Shown here piece after piece: positions 1 through 7,704 of a stretch of 64,000 nucleotides of DNA (positions within the stretch are counted from its first letter, which is position 1; each line of letters begins with the position of its first letter). A program made the position numbers and the translations under genes. The notes beneath the pieces are model-generated. The model searched no databases and was not told the origin of the DNA. It was given only the letters and a program-made list of their open reading frames with translations. This DNA comes from JACVRW01 sp963716215. GTDB taxonomy: Bacteria; Actinomycetota; Thermoleophilia; Solirubrobacterales; Thermoleophilaceae. The stretch is taken from the NCBI GenBank assembly GCA_963716215.1, contig OY970298.1, positions 1,364,001 through 1,428,000 of the forward strand, read 5' to 3'.

Positions 1-911
1 CGGCAGCGCAGATAGCAGTAGCGGTCGGTGCGCTTGAGCGCCTTGTTGCCCGCCGGCCTCCACTGCTTGATCAGGCGGTTCTCCAGCACCAGCGCCCCGA
101 GCTCGGAGTTGGTCGGACGGTAGTCGACGATCTCGGCGCGCTCCGTCCAGCCGGCGGGAGCGCAGAAGTGCGCCCGGGCGCGCGAGCGCAGCGACACGGA
201 CTTGCCGACGTACAGCGGGCGCCCGCGCTCGTCGCGGAAGATGTACACGCCGGGGTCGTCCGGCAGCGTGGACAGGTCGGGGCGCTCGGACGGCGGGATG
301 CGCTCCGCGGGCTCGGTCTTGCGGGCGCGCCGGCGGGTCTTGAGCAGCTCCAGCGCCTCCTCGACCGTCACGGCGTTGGCGCACACACGCGGGAACAGGG
401 CGCAGAACACGCGCGCGCAGGTGACCGCATCCGGGAGCGCGCGGTGCACCTCCTCCACCTCGATGCCGAGCGAGTCCGCCAGCGGCGCCAGCGAGCGCTT
501 GCGGGCCAGCGGCGCGAAGCGGCGCGCCAGCTGGACCGTGCAGAGCACCGGCGGCTTGGGCCAGTCGAGCCCGCAGCGCTCGAACGCCTGCCGCAGGACG
601 CGCCGGTCGAAGCTGGCCGAGTGGGCGATCAGCACTCGCCCGTCGAGCAGCTCGCCGAGCTCCTCGAGCACCTCGTGCGGCGGCGGCGCGGAGTCCACCA
701 TCGCCTGCGTGATGCCGGTGAACCGCTGGATGCCGCGCGCCAGCGGCCGTTCCGTCCGGACCAGCGAGTCGAATGTCTCGTGCAGCTCGCCTCCTCCGAC
801 GAGCACTGCACCCACCTCGGTCAGCTCGCAGAGGTCGCCGGCCATGCCGTTCGTCTCGGTGTCGACGGCGAGAAACTCAGCTCCTGCGACTGGCTGGTCG
901 AGCAAATGCAC
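1..911 (-). CDS. DEDDh 3'-5' exonuclease fused to a GIY-YIG nuclease domain (C-terminus cut off)
   Basis: Reading leftward from a GTG at 911, the protein opens with the exonuclease I motif FLAVDTETNG (the first DE pair of DEDDh exonucleases, as in DNA polymerase III epsilon). Near position 250 it reads PGVYIFRDERGRPLYVGKSVSLRSR, a classic GIY-YIG core as found in UvrC and Cho. This domain pair is known in actinobacterial proteins thought to act in DNA repair; the exact substrate is not visible here. The C-terminal end lies before base 1. A TTG at 926 is an alternative start. It is divergent from radA with about 95 bp between them. Family is secure, role inferred. Confidence 0.85.
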   Translation of the reverse strand, partial: MHLLDQPVAGAEFLAVDTETNGMAGDLCELTEVGAVLVGGGELHETFDSLVRTERPLARGIQRFTGITQAMVDSAPPPHEVLEELGELLDGRVLIAHSASFDRRVLRQAFERCGLDWPKPPVLCTVQLARRFAPLARKRSLAPLADSLGIEVEEVHRALPDAVTCARVFCALFPRVCANAVTVEEALELLKTRRRARKTEPAERIPPSERPDLSTLPDDPGVYIFRDERGRPLYVGKSVSLRSRARAHFCAPAGWTERAEIVDYRPTNSELGALVLENRLIKQWRPAGNKALKRTDRYCYLRC

Positions 912-1006
912 GAACGACCGATGCAACCGCCCGGGCCGGACGGATCGATGCGCGGGCTGCAGGCGCCGGGGCGAACCCATCCGCCTCCGCGCTTAGCCTC
1001 GACGAG

Positions 1007-2371
1007 ATGGCCCGGTCCGCCACCGTCTACAGCTGCGCCTCCTGCGGCCACGAGAGCCCCAAGTGGCATGGGCGCTGTCCCGGTTGCGGCGAGTGGAACG
1101 CGCTCGTCGAGGAGGCGCGCGCGGCGCCGTCCGTCCGCACCGGCGCTGGCAACGGAGTGCGCCGCTCCGGCGCCCGTGCGCTGAAGCCGGTTCCTCTCGC
1201 GCAGGTCAAGGCGCCCGCGGTCGAGCGCCTTACGACCGGCATCGGGGAGCTCGACCGCGTGCTCGGCGGCGGGCTCGTCCCGGGCTCGCTAGTGCTGATC
1301 GGAGGCTCCCCCGGAATCGGCAAGTCCACGCTGACCAGCGGCGCGCTCGGTAACTTGGCGGCGGCTGGCCGCAAGGTGCTGTACGTATCCGGCGAGGAGT
1401 CCGCGGCCCAGGTGAAGCTGCGCGCCGAGCGCCTCGGGCCGCACGCCCTGACGGTCCCGATCGTGGCCGAGACCGACCTCGAGGCCGTGCTCGCCACGCT
1501 CGAGGCCGAGCGGCCCGAGGTGTGCGTGATCGACTCCGTGCAGGTGCTCTACGACCCGGCCCTGACCGGCGCGCCCGGATCGGTCGGTCAAGTGCGCGAG
1601 GTGGCCGGGCGCATCATGCGCGTGGCGAAGCAGCTCGGCATCGCCACGATGCTGGTCGGGCACGTGACCAAGGAGGGCTCGCTCGCAGGCCCGCGCGTGT
1701 TGGAGCACCTCGTGGACTGCGTGCTGTCCTTCGAGGGTGAGCGCGAGCGCACGTACCGCACGCTGCGGGCGCTCAAGAATCGCTTCGGCTCCACCAACGA
1801 GGTCGGCGTGTTCGAGATGGCCGATCAGGGCCTGGTCGAGGTGGAGGACGCCTCGGAGCGCTTCGTGTCCGAGGCCACGCGCGCGCCAGGCTCGGTGGTG
1901 CTGTGTGCGATGGAGGGGTCGCGGCCGCTGCTGGTGGAGGTGCAGGCGCTCGTCGCACCCAGCGAGCTGGTGCCGCCGCGGCGGGTGGCCAACGGGGTCG
2001 ATCGAAACCGCCTCGCGCTCGTGCTGGCGGTGCTGGCACGCCACGGCGGGCTCAGCCTGGGGTCGAGCGACGTCTTCGTATCGGTCGCCGGCGGGGTGCG
2101 GGTGGACGAGCCGGGGGCGGATCTCGCGATCGCGCTGGCGCTCGCGTCCGCGGCGAAGGGCACCGAGCTGTCCGGCAGCGACAAGCCGCTGGCGGCGTTC
2201 GGGGAGCTGGGGCTGACCGGAGAGCTACGCCACGTCGGGCACGCCGACCGCCGCCTCGGCGAGGCCGCCAAGTTCGGGCTCGACGCCGTCGTGCGCCCCG
2301 GCGACGGCACGGCCACGCTGCGCCAGGCGCTGCGCTGCCTCGCGCCCGCAGCCGGCGCACGCGCCGCCTGA
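1007..2371 (+). CDS. radA: DNA repair protein RadA
   Basis: 454 aa, the usual RadA length. It has an N-terminal zinc finger (Cys10-x2-Cys13 and Cys24-x2-Cys27), a RecA-like ATPase core with Walker A GGSPGIGKST near residues 99-108, the RadA-specific KNRFG motif near residue 257, and a C-terminal Lon-protease-like domain. RadA helps branch migration and processing of recombination intermediates. The frame stays open upstream, but the ATG at 1007 places the zinc finger at the usual distance, and a TAGCCT hexamer (994-999) lies 7 nt before it with no Shine-Dalgarno, which suggests a leaderless message. disA follows, a pairing conserved in Bacillus and Mycobacterium. Confidence 0.96.
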   Translation: MARSATVYSCASCGHESPKWHGRCPGCGEWNALVEEARAAPSVRTGAGNGVRRSGARALKPVPLAQVKAPAVERLTTGIGELDRVLGGGLVPGSLVLIGGSPGIGKSTLTSGALGNLAAAGRKVLYVSGEESAAQVKLRAERLGPHALTVPIVAETDLEAVLATLEAERPEVCVIDSVQVLYDPALTGAPGSVGQVREVAGRIMRVAKQLGIATMLVGHVTKEGSLAGPRVLEHLVDCVLSFEGERERTYRTLRALKNRFGSTNEVGVFEMADQGLVEVEDASERFVSEATRAPGSVVLCAMEGSRPLLVEVQALVAPSELVPPRRVANGVDRNRLALVLAVLARHGGLSLGSSDVFVSVAGGVRVDEPGADLAIALALASAAKGTELSGSDKPLAAFGELGLTGELRHVGHADRRLGEAAKFGLDAVVRPGDGTATLRQALRCLAPAAGARAA

Positions 2372-2477
2372 CAAGCCGGCTGCGCTGCACGCTTCTTTGC
2401 GGCCCTCGATTCCGGGCTCTAGCGGCCAAAAACCGCTGCTCAGAGCCAAAACCAACGCATGTGCGCAGCGATTCACG

Positions 2478-2483
2478 TAGAAT
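2478..2483 (+). promoter_or_regulatory. Candidate -10 element of disA
   Basis: TAGAAT ends 8 nt before the chosen disA ATG at 2492, so transcription would begin at or within two bases of the start codon. No good -35 is visible. It would give disA expression independent of radA. Confidence 0.4.
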
Positions 2484-2491
2484 GGGCCGCG

Positions 2492-3601
2492 ATGCCGTAT
2501 GCCGGGGATGATGTAGGAGAGCTAGAAGCCCGGCAGGAACCCAGGCTCGTAAGGGCCCTTGAGATGGTGGCTCCCGGCACGGCGGTGCGGGAAGGTCTCG
2601 ACAACACCGTCCAGGGCCGGACCGGCGCCCTGATCTGTATCGGGGAGTCGGAAGAGCTCAGCTTCCTGCTGTCGGGTGGGGTCAAGCTCGACGTGGACTA
2701 CACACCGGCGATGCTCTACCAGCTCGCCAAGATGGACGGGGCTATCGTGCTCGCGTCCAACGGCACCAAGATCCTCTGGGCGAACGTGCAGCTGATGCCG
2801 GACCCCACGATCCTGTCGCTGGAGACCGGCACCCGCCACCGCACCGCCGAGCGCGTCTCGAAGCAGACCGACGCGCTCGTGATCGCGATCTCCGCCAGCC
2901 GCAGCGTCGTCTCGCTGTACCTGGACGGCGCGAAATACATCCTCGAGGACATCCCCGTCGTGCTGGCCAAGGCCAACCAGGCCCTGGCCACGCTCGACAA
3001 GTACCGCAGCCGCCTGGATCAAGTCTCGACCCGCCTCACGGCGCTCGAGTTCGAGGGCGGCGTCACGCTGCACGACCTGCTCACGGTGCTCCAGCGCGCC
3101 GAGCTGGTCACGCGGATGGCCGTGGAGATCGAGCGTTACATCGTCGAGCTGGGCGCCGAGGGACGCCTGATCGAGATGCAGCTCGAGGAGACCATGGTCG
3201 GCGTAGCCGCCGACAAGTCGGCGCTGGTGCACGACTACATCGTCGAGCCCTCCGAGGAGGGCTTCGCGATGGTGCTCGACTCGCTGGCCCGGCTGCCCCA
3301 CCAGGACCTGCTGGACTTCGGGCGGCTCGCCGAGCTGCTCGGTTACGACCGCAAGCTGAACACGCTCGACCACCCGGCCTCGCCACGCGGCTACCGCATC
3401 CTGGGACGCATTCCGCGCATTCCCAAGATGGTTGTGCAGTCGATCGTGAGCGAGTTCGGCGGGCTGGACGAGATCCTCGCCGCCTCGGATCCGGAGCTGG
3501 AATCCGTCGAGGGCGTCGGGGACATGCGCGCGAAGGACATCCGCGAGGGCCTTCGTCGTCTGCAGGAGATCAACCTCGTGGACCGCTACTTGCAAACCTG
3601 A
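2492..3601 (+). CDS. disA: Diadenylate cyclase DisA (c-di-AMP synthase, DNA integrity scanner)
   Basis: 369 aa from the ATG at 2492; the family runs about 355-370. The N-terminal diadenylate cyclase domain has the catalytic DGA (residues about 82-84, in KMDGAIVL) and RHR (about 115-117, in GTRHRTAE) motifs. A helical linker follows, then a C-terminal helix-hairpin-helix DNA-binding domain (ESVEGVGDMRAKDIREGL). It joins two ATP into c-di-AMP while scanning DNA for branched structures. An upstream ATG at 2459 is in frame, but a TAGAAT hexamer at 2478-2483 points to transcription starting at the 2492 codon. RadA is known to restrain DisA in other bacteria. A c-di-AMP-type riboswitch lies at 41374-41523. 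Confidence 0.96.
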   Translation: MPYAGDDVGELEARQEPRLVRALEMVAPGTAVREGLDNTVQGRTGALICIGESEELSFLLSGGVKLDVDYTPAMLYQLAKMDGAIVLASNGTKILWANVQLMPDPTILSLETGTRHRTAERVSKQTDALVIAISASRSVVSLYLDGAKYILEDIPVVLAKANQALATLDKYRSRLDQVSTRLTALEFEGGVTLHDLLTVLQRAELVTRMAVEIERYIVELGAEGRLIEMQLEETMVGVAADKSALVHDYIVEPSEEGFAMVLDSLARLPHQDLLDFGRLAELLGYDRKLNTLDHPASPRGYRILGRIPRIPKMVVQSIVSEFGGLDEILAASDPELESVEGVGDMRAKDIREGLRRLQEINLVDRYLQT

Positions 3602-3634
3602 GACATGGCGGCACGAACGCCGCCGCTACCGCGT

Positions 3635-3640
3635 AGGAGG
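3635..3640 (+). promoter_or_regulatory. Strong Shine-Dalgarno favouring an ATT start for carD
   Basis: AGGAGG lies 7 nt before ATT 3648 and 19 nt before GTG 3660. No ATG, GTG or TTG sits at normal spacing from it. Confidence 0.5.
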
Positions 3641-3647
3641 GAACACC

Positions 3648-4235
3648 ATTAGCGACGCAGTGATTGAGCAGGAGCTCGACATCGAGGACCTCGAGATCGA
3701 GGTCGACCGTGAGCCGGCCGTTTACGAGATCGGCGATCAGGTCGTCTACCCCCATCATGGGGCCGGCAAGGTCCTGAAGAAGGAGATGAAAGAGGTGCTC
3801 GGCGAGAAGCGCGAGTACCTGACTATCAAGATCCTTCATAACGACATGACCGTCATGGTCCCGTGCTGCAACGCCGACAAGGCCGGCCTGAGGCGCGTGA
3901 TCGGGGAGGACGACGTCAAGAAGGTGCTGTCGATCCTCCGCGACGACGTCAGCCAGATGCCGAAGAACTGGAACCGGCGCTTCAAGCACAACCGCGAGAA
4001 GATCAAGACCGGTGACGTCTTCGAGCTGGCCGAGGTGGTCCGCAACCTTGCCATCCGCGAGCAGGAGAAGGGTCTCTCCACCGGCGAGAAGCAGATGTAC
4101 ACCCGCGCGAAGAAGATCCTCGCCTCTGAGCTGATGTACGTGCTCGACATGGAGGAGGACGAGGCGGAGTCGCATCTCGAGGAGCTGATCGTGGACGCGC
4201 ACACCGGCCGCAACGGCACCGCCGCCACGGCATAG
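3648..4235 (+). CDS. carD: CarD family RNA polymerase-binding transcription regulator
   Basis: About 195 aa. The N-terminal RNA-polymerase-interaction (Tudor-like) domain reads YEIGDQVVYPHHGAGKV; the C-terminal helical DNA-binding domain contains VLSILRDDVSQMPKNWNRRFKHNREKI and ends with GEKQMYTRAKKILASEL. CarD stabilises open promoter complexes at rRNA and other promoters. The first standard start is GTG 3660, but the strong AGGAGG (3635-3640) is 19 nt away from it; it is 7 nt from an in-frame ATT at 3648, so I place the start there (reading M-SDAVIEQEL). Compared with mycobacterial CarD there is an acidic extension of about 20-25 residues before the domain. disA-carD-ispD order matches the conserved actinobacterial neighbourhood. 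Confidence 0.93.
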   Translation: MSDAVIEQELDIEDLEIEVDREPAVYEIGDQVVYPHHGAGKVLKKEMKEVLGEKREYLTIKILHNDMTVMVPCCNADKAGLRRVIGEDDVKKVLSILRDDVSQMPKNWNRRFKHNREKIKTGDVFELAEVVRNLAIREQEKGLSTGEKQMYTRAKKILASELMYVLDMEEDEAESHLEELIVDAHTGRNGTAATA

Positions 4236-4248
4236 GAAGAACACCTGG

Positions 4249-4875
4249 ATGTCGGTCGTCGGGATCATTCCCGCCGGCGGCAGCGGCGAACGCCTTGGGG
4301 CCGACCGGCCCAAGGCGTTCGTCGTTTGTGCCGGCCGACCGCTCGTCGAATGGAGCCTGGAAGTGCTCGAGGGCATCTGTGATCGGGTGGTCGTCGCCGC
4401 CCCGCCCGACTGGATGCGGCCGGGCTGGGTGGAGGGCGGGCCGTCGCGCTCGGCGTCGGTGCGCAACGCGCTGGCCGTCGCGCCCGAGGCACGCACCGTC
4501 GTCGTGCACGATGCCGCTCGACCGCTGGTGAGCGCCGAGCTGGTCCAGGCCTGTCTCGACGCGCTGATGGGCGTGGACGGCGCGATCGCGGCGACCCCCG
4601 TGACCGACACCGTCAAGGAGTCCTATCCGGACGGCACGGTGCTGCGGACGCTCGACCGCTCCCGCCTGTGGGCGGTGCAGACCCCGCAGGTGTTCCGAGG
4701 CGAGTCGTTGCGCCGTGCCCTGGACGTGGACGACGCGGCGCTGGCGGGCGCCACCGACGACGCGTCCCTGGTGGAGGCGGCGGGCGGCTCCGTGCGGCTG
4801 GTCGAGGCGCCGCCCGAGAACCTCAAGGTGACCACCGCCGACGATCTCGCGCGCGCGGAGGCGGCGCTGTGCTGA
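4249..4875 (+). CDS. ispD: 2-C-methyl-D-erythritol 4-phosphate cytidylyltransferase IspD
   Basis: 208 aa, slightly short for the family (220-230). It transfers CMP from CTP to MEP in the non-mevalonate isoprenoid pathway. The N-terminal nucleotide-binding loop PAGGSGERLGADRPKAF carries the catalytic Arg and Lys; VVVHDAARPLVSAEL and the C-terminal PPENLKVTTADDLARAEA are typical IspD signatures. It starts 13 nt after carD. Its stop overlaps the start of the next gene by 7 bases, and ispF follows one gene later, so the two MEP-pathway steps are probably co-transcribed. Confidence 0.95.
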   Translation: MSVVGIIPAGGSGERLGADRPKAFVVCAGRPLVEWSLEVLEGICDRVVVAAPPDWMRPGWVEGGPSRSASVRNALAVAPEARTVVVHDAARPLVSAELVQACLDALMGVDGAIAATPVTDTVKESYPDGTVLRTLDRSRLWAVQTPQVFRGESLRRALDVDDAALAGATDDASLVEAAGGSVRLVEAPPENLKVTTADDLARAEAALC

Positions 4876-5708
4876 CCGACTACCACGTGCACCTGCGCCC
4901 CGACGAGGACGACTCCCCGTCCGAGCGCTACTTCACCGCGGCCAACGTCGACCGCTACCGCGAGGCGGCCGCGGAGCGCGGCATCGAGGAGCTGGGGGTG
5001 TCCGAGCACATCCACCGCTTCGTCCAGTCGCTCGACGTCTGGACCCACCCCTGGTATCGGCACTGGGCGGCCGACGACGTGGACGAGTACGTGGAGTTCC
5101 TGCGAGCCTCCGAGCTCAAGGTGGGCATCGAGGCGGACTTCCTACCCGGCCGCGAGGACCGGCTGGCGAACTTCCTGGACGGGCGCGACTGGGACTACGT
5201 GGTCGGATCGGTCCACTTCCTGCGCGACGAGGCGGTCGACTTCCACGGCTATCCGGAGTGGGAGCCGTGGAACATCTGGCGCGGCGCCGACCCCGAGAAG
5301 GTGTGGGCGCGCTACTTCGAGACGCTCGGCGAGGCAGCCCGCACCGGCATGTTCGACATCCTCTCCCATCCCGACCTGGTCAAGGTCTGGGGCAGTCGCG
5401 TGCCGGTGCCGGAGGGCGACCTGCGTCGCTTCTACGAGCGGGCGATGGACGGGATTGCCGAGTCGCGGGTGGCGATCGAGGTCTCGACCGCAGGTCTGCG
5501 CAAGCCGGTCGCGGAGATCTACCCGGCGCCGGCGTTCCTGGAGATGTGCCTGGAGGCGGGCCGCCCGGTGGCGCTGTCGAGCGACGCCCACAGGCCCGAC
5601 CAGCTCGGCTACGACTACGAGCGTGCGCTGGAGCTGCTGAACGGCCTCGGGGTCGACCAGATCGCGGTGTTCGACCGGCGCGAGCTGCGCCTGGAGGCCC
5701 TCGGTTGA
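4869..5708 (+). CDS. PHP-domain phosphatase, histidinol-phosphatase-like
   Basis: 279 aa from a GTG that overlaps the ispD stop. PHP metal-binding motifs are visible: TDYHVHLRP (first His pair), SEHIHRF, VGSVHFL, DILSHPDLVK and a final ALSSDAHRPDQLG. This set fits the HisK/HisJ histidinol-phosphatase branch of the PHP superfamily. No his genes are nearby. Its position between ispD and ispF, with overlaps at both ends, could mean another phosphomonoester substrate. The superfamily is secure; the substrate is not. Confidence 0.85.
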   Translation: MLTDYHVHLRPDEDDSPSERYFTAANVDRYREAAAERGIEELGVSEHIHRFVQSLDVWTHPWYRHWAADDVDEYVEFLRASELKVGIEADFLPGREDRLANFLDGRDWDYVVGSVHFLRDEAVDFHGYPEWEPWNIWRGADPEKVWARYFETLGEAARTGMFDILSHPDLVKVWGSRVPVPEGDLRRFYERAMDGIAESRVAIEVSTAGLRKPVAEIYPAPAFLEMCLEAGRPVALSSDAHRPDQLGYDYERALELLNGLGVDQIAVFDRRELRLEALG

Positions 5709-6178
5709 CCGGCACCGGCATCGGCTGGGATTCCCATCGACTCGAGGGCGGGCGGCCGCTCGTGCTCGGCGGGGTCGAGATCCCGGGGGCGGCCCGCGGG
5801 CTGATGGGCTGGTCCGACGCCGACGTGCTGACGCATGCGGTCATAGATGCGCTGCTGGGGGCTGCCGGGCTGGGCGACATCGGCCAGCACTTTCCGGACA
5901 CCGACGAGGGGTGGCGCGATGCCGACTCGATCGGGCTGCTGCGCACCGTCCGCGCGATGCTCGCCGAGGCGGGCGCCACGCCGCGCCACGTGGACGCCAC
6001 GGTCGCGTGCGAGGCGCCCAAGCTGGCGCCGCACCGCGACGAGATGCGGGAGCGCCTCGCGGAGGCGCTCGGGCTGGAGCCCTCGGCCGTGAACGTGAAG
6101 TTCACGACCGGCGAGGGCATCGGCTTCGTCGGCCGCGGCGAGGGCGTCGCGGCGCTGGCGATCGCCACGCTCGCCTGA
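5705..6178 (+). CDS. ispF: 2-C-methyl-D-erythritol 2,4-cyclodiphosphate synthase IspF
   Basis: 157 aa, normal length, from a TTG that overlaps the preceding stop (TTGA). It cyclises CDP-ME-2-phosphate to MEcPP with loss of CMP. Zinc ligands Asp9, His11 (GIGWDSH) and His44 (DVLTHA) are present, as are GDIGQHFPDTDE and the C-terminal VNVKFTTGEGIGFVGRGEG. An oddity: the usual G-H-S-D-A-D motif reads GWSDADV, so the active-site His (His34 in E. coli) is Trp36. The pathway is conserved otherwise, so I expect an active enzyme. Confidence 0.95.
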   Translation: MTGTGIGWDSHRLEGGRPLVLGGVEIPGAARGLMGWSDADVLTHAVIDALLGAAGLGDIGQHFPDTDEGWRDADSIGLLRTVRAMLAEAGATPRHVDATVACEAPKLAPHRDEMRERLAEALGLEPSAVNVKFTTGEGIGFVGRGEGVAALAIATLA

Positions 6179-6204
6179 GCACCCGCCCGGTTAGCCTGTC
6201 CCGC

Positions 6205-7584
6205 ATGGACAGTGTCGACCTCGCGTTCGCCGGCGCCACTCGCCAGGCGGAGCTGATCCGGCGCGGCGAGGTCTCCTCGCGCGAGCTGGTCGAGCTCTAC
6301 CTCGAGCGGATCCGGCGCCTGGACCCCGAGTTGAACGCCTTCCGCACGGTCGCGCACGAGCGCGCGCCGATCGAGGCGCAGCAGGCCGACGCCCGACGCG
6401 CCGCCGGTGACGCGCGTCCGCTGCTGGGCGTGCCGATCGCCGTGAAGGACACCGAGGCGGTCGCCGGCGAGGTCACCGGTGCGGGCACCGCCGCCCACGG
6501 TGGCCCGCTCGAGCACGACAACGACTTCGTCGGCCGGCTGCGCTCGGCCGGCGCCGTCATCCTCGGCAAGACCAACCTGCCCGAGCTGGCCATCATGGGC
6601 ACCACGGAGGGCCCGGCCTTCGGCATTACCCGCAACCCCTGGGACACCGACCGCACGCCCGGCGGGTCGAGCGGCGGCAGCGCTGCGGCCGTCGCGGCGG
6701 GACTGTGCGCGGCTGCTACGGCCTCGGATGGCGCCGGGTCGATCCGCATCCCGGCTTCGTGTTGCGGGCTGGTCGGCCTCAAGCCCCAGCGCGACCGCAT
6801 CTCGCTCGCCCCCGTCGACGAGCACTGGTACGGGCTCAGCGCGGTGGGCTTCCTCACCCGGACGGTGGCGGACACCGCGCTGCTGCTCGACGTCGCCGCG
6901 GCGCACCCGCCCGAGCACCTCTACGCCGAGGCAACCGAACGTCCGCCCGCCAAGCTGCGGATCGCGCTCTCGTTCAAGACGCCGTTCCCCCCGGTGCCCG
7001 TCGACAGCGAGGTCCGGGCCTCGGTCGAGGGGGTGGCGGACACGCTGCGCGCCCTCGGCCACGAGGTCGTCGAGCGGGATCCGGCCTACGGGCGCGGGAT
7101 GGACTCCCTACTCCCGCGCTATCTCGGCGGCATCGCGCAGGACGCGGCGAACATCGCCCGCCCGCGGCGCCTGCAGCGCCGCACGCGCGGCTTCGCGCGC
7201 GTCGGTCGCCTGGTGCCGGGATCGCTGCTGGAACGGGCCAGGCGCGACGAGGCCGCGCACGCCGCGCGCATCGGCGAGCTGTTCGCGGACCACGACCTGC
7301 TGCTGACGCCCGTCTCCACCCGGCCGCCCGTCGACGCCGACCAGTGGGAGGGACTGGGCGCGCTGCGCACGCTGCTGGGGATGGCGCGCGTGTATCCGTT
7401 CACCAGCATCTGGAACATGACCGGCCAACCGGCGATGTCGATACCGGCGGCGCCCACGAGCAACGGCTTGCGCGTGGGCGCGCAGCTGATCGGCCCGCCC
7501 GACAGCGAGTCTCTGCTGCTGTCGGTGGCAGCCCAGCTCGAACGGGAGCTCGACTGGCCGCGGCAGCGGCCGCCGCGGTCCTGA
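6205..7584 (+). CDS. Amidase signature family hydrolase
   Basis: 459 aa. The amidase-signature Ser-cisSer-Lys triad is visible: Lys in PIAVKDTEA, the glycine/serine stretch GGSSGGSAAA, and the nucleophile Ser in SDGAGSIRIPA (most relatives have GSDGGGSIRIPA). GKTNLPELAIMGTTEG and the C-terminal NMTGQPAMSIP are also typical. These enzymes hydrolyse amides of many kinds; no GatB or GatC lies nearby, so it is probably not GatA. The ATG at 6205 has TAGCCT 7 nt upstream and no Shine-Dalgarno. A related amidase lies at 55127-56539. Confidence 0.88.
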   Translation: MDSVDLAFAGATRQAELIRRGEVSSRELVELYLERIRRLDPELNAFRTVAHERAPIEAQQADARRAAGDARPLLGVPIAVKDTEAVAGEVTGAGTAAHGGPLEHDNDFVGRLRSAGAVILGKTNLPELAIMGTTEGPAFGITRNPWDTDRTPGGSSGGSAAAVAAGLCAAATASDGAGSIRIPASCCGLVGLKPQRDRISLAPVDEHWYGLSAVGFLTRTVADTALLLDVAAAHPPEHLYAEATERPPAKLRIALSFKTPFPPVPVDSEVRASVEGVADTLRALGHEVVERDPAYGRGMDSLLPRYLGGIAQDAANIARPRRLQRRTRGFARVGRLVPGSLLERARRDEAAHAARIGELFADHDLLLTPVSTRPPVDADQWEGLGALRTLLGMARVYPFTSIWNMTGQPAMSIPAAPTSNGLRVGAQLIGPPDSESLLLSVAAQLERELDWPRQRPPRS

Positions 7585-7704
7585 CGCAGTACTTCTTCGA
7601 GGCGCTCGAGGCGGGGCCTCGGGATAGGTGCTCAAGGGCGCCCGCCGACCAGGATCTGGTCGAGTCCTAGGCCGGCCGTCACTATGCGTAGCCTTCGCGC
7701 CCGA

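Noticed and set aside
773..1006. N-terminal extension of RadA
   Set aside because: Arg/Ala-rich, runs antisense into the nuclease gene, and moves the zinc finger away from the N-terminus.
2420..2438. AGCGG/CCGCT hairpin between radA and disA as a terminator
   Set aside because: Only a 5-bp stem with a 7-nt loop and no T-run.
5380..7062. A 560-codon minus-strand open frame over PHP, ispF and amidase genes
   Set aside because: All three + strand genes have complete catalytic motifs; the antisense translation has none.
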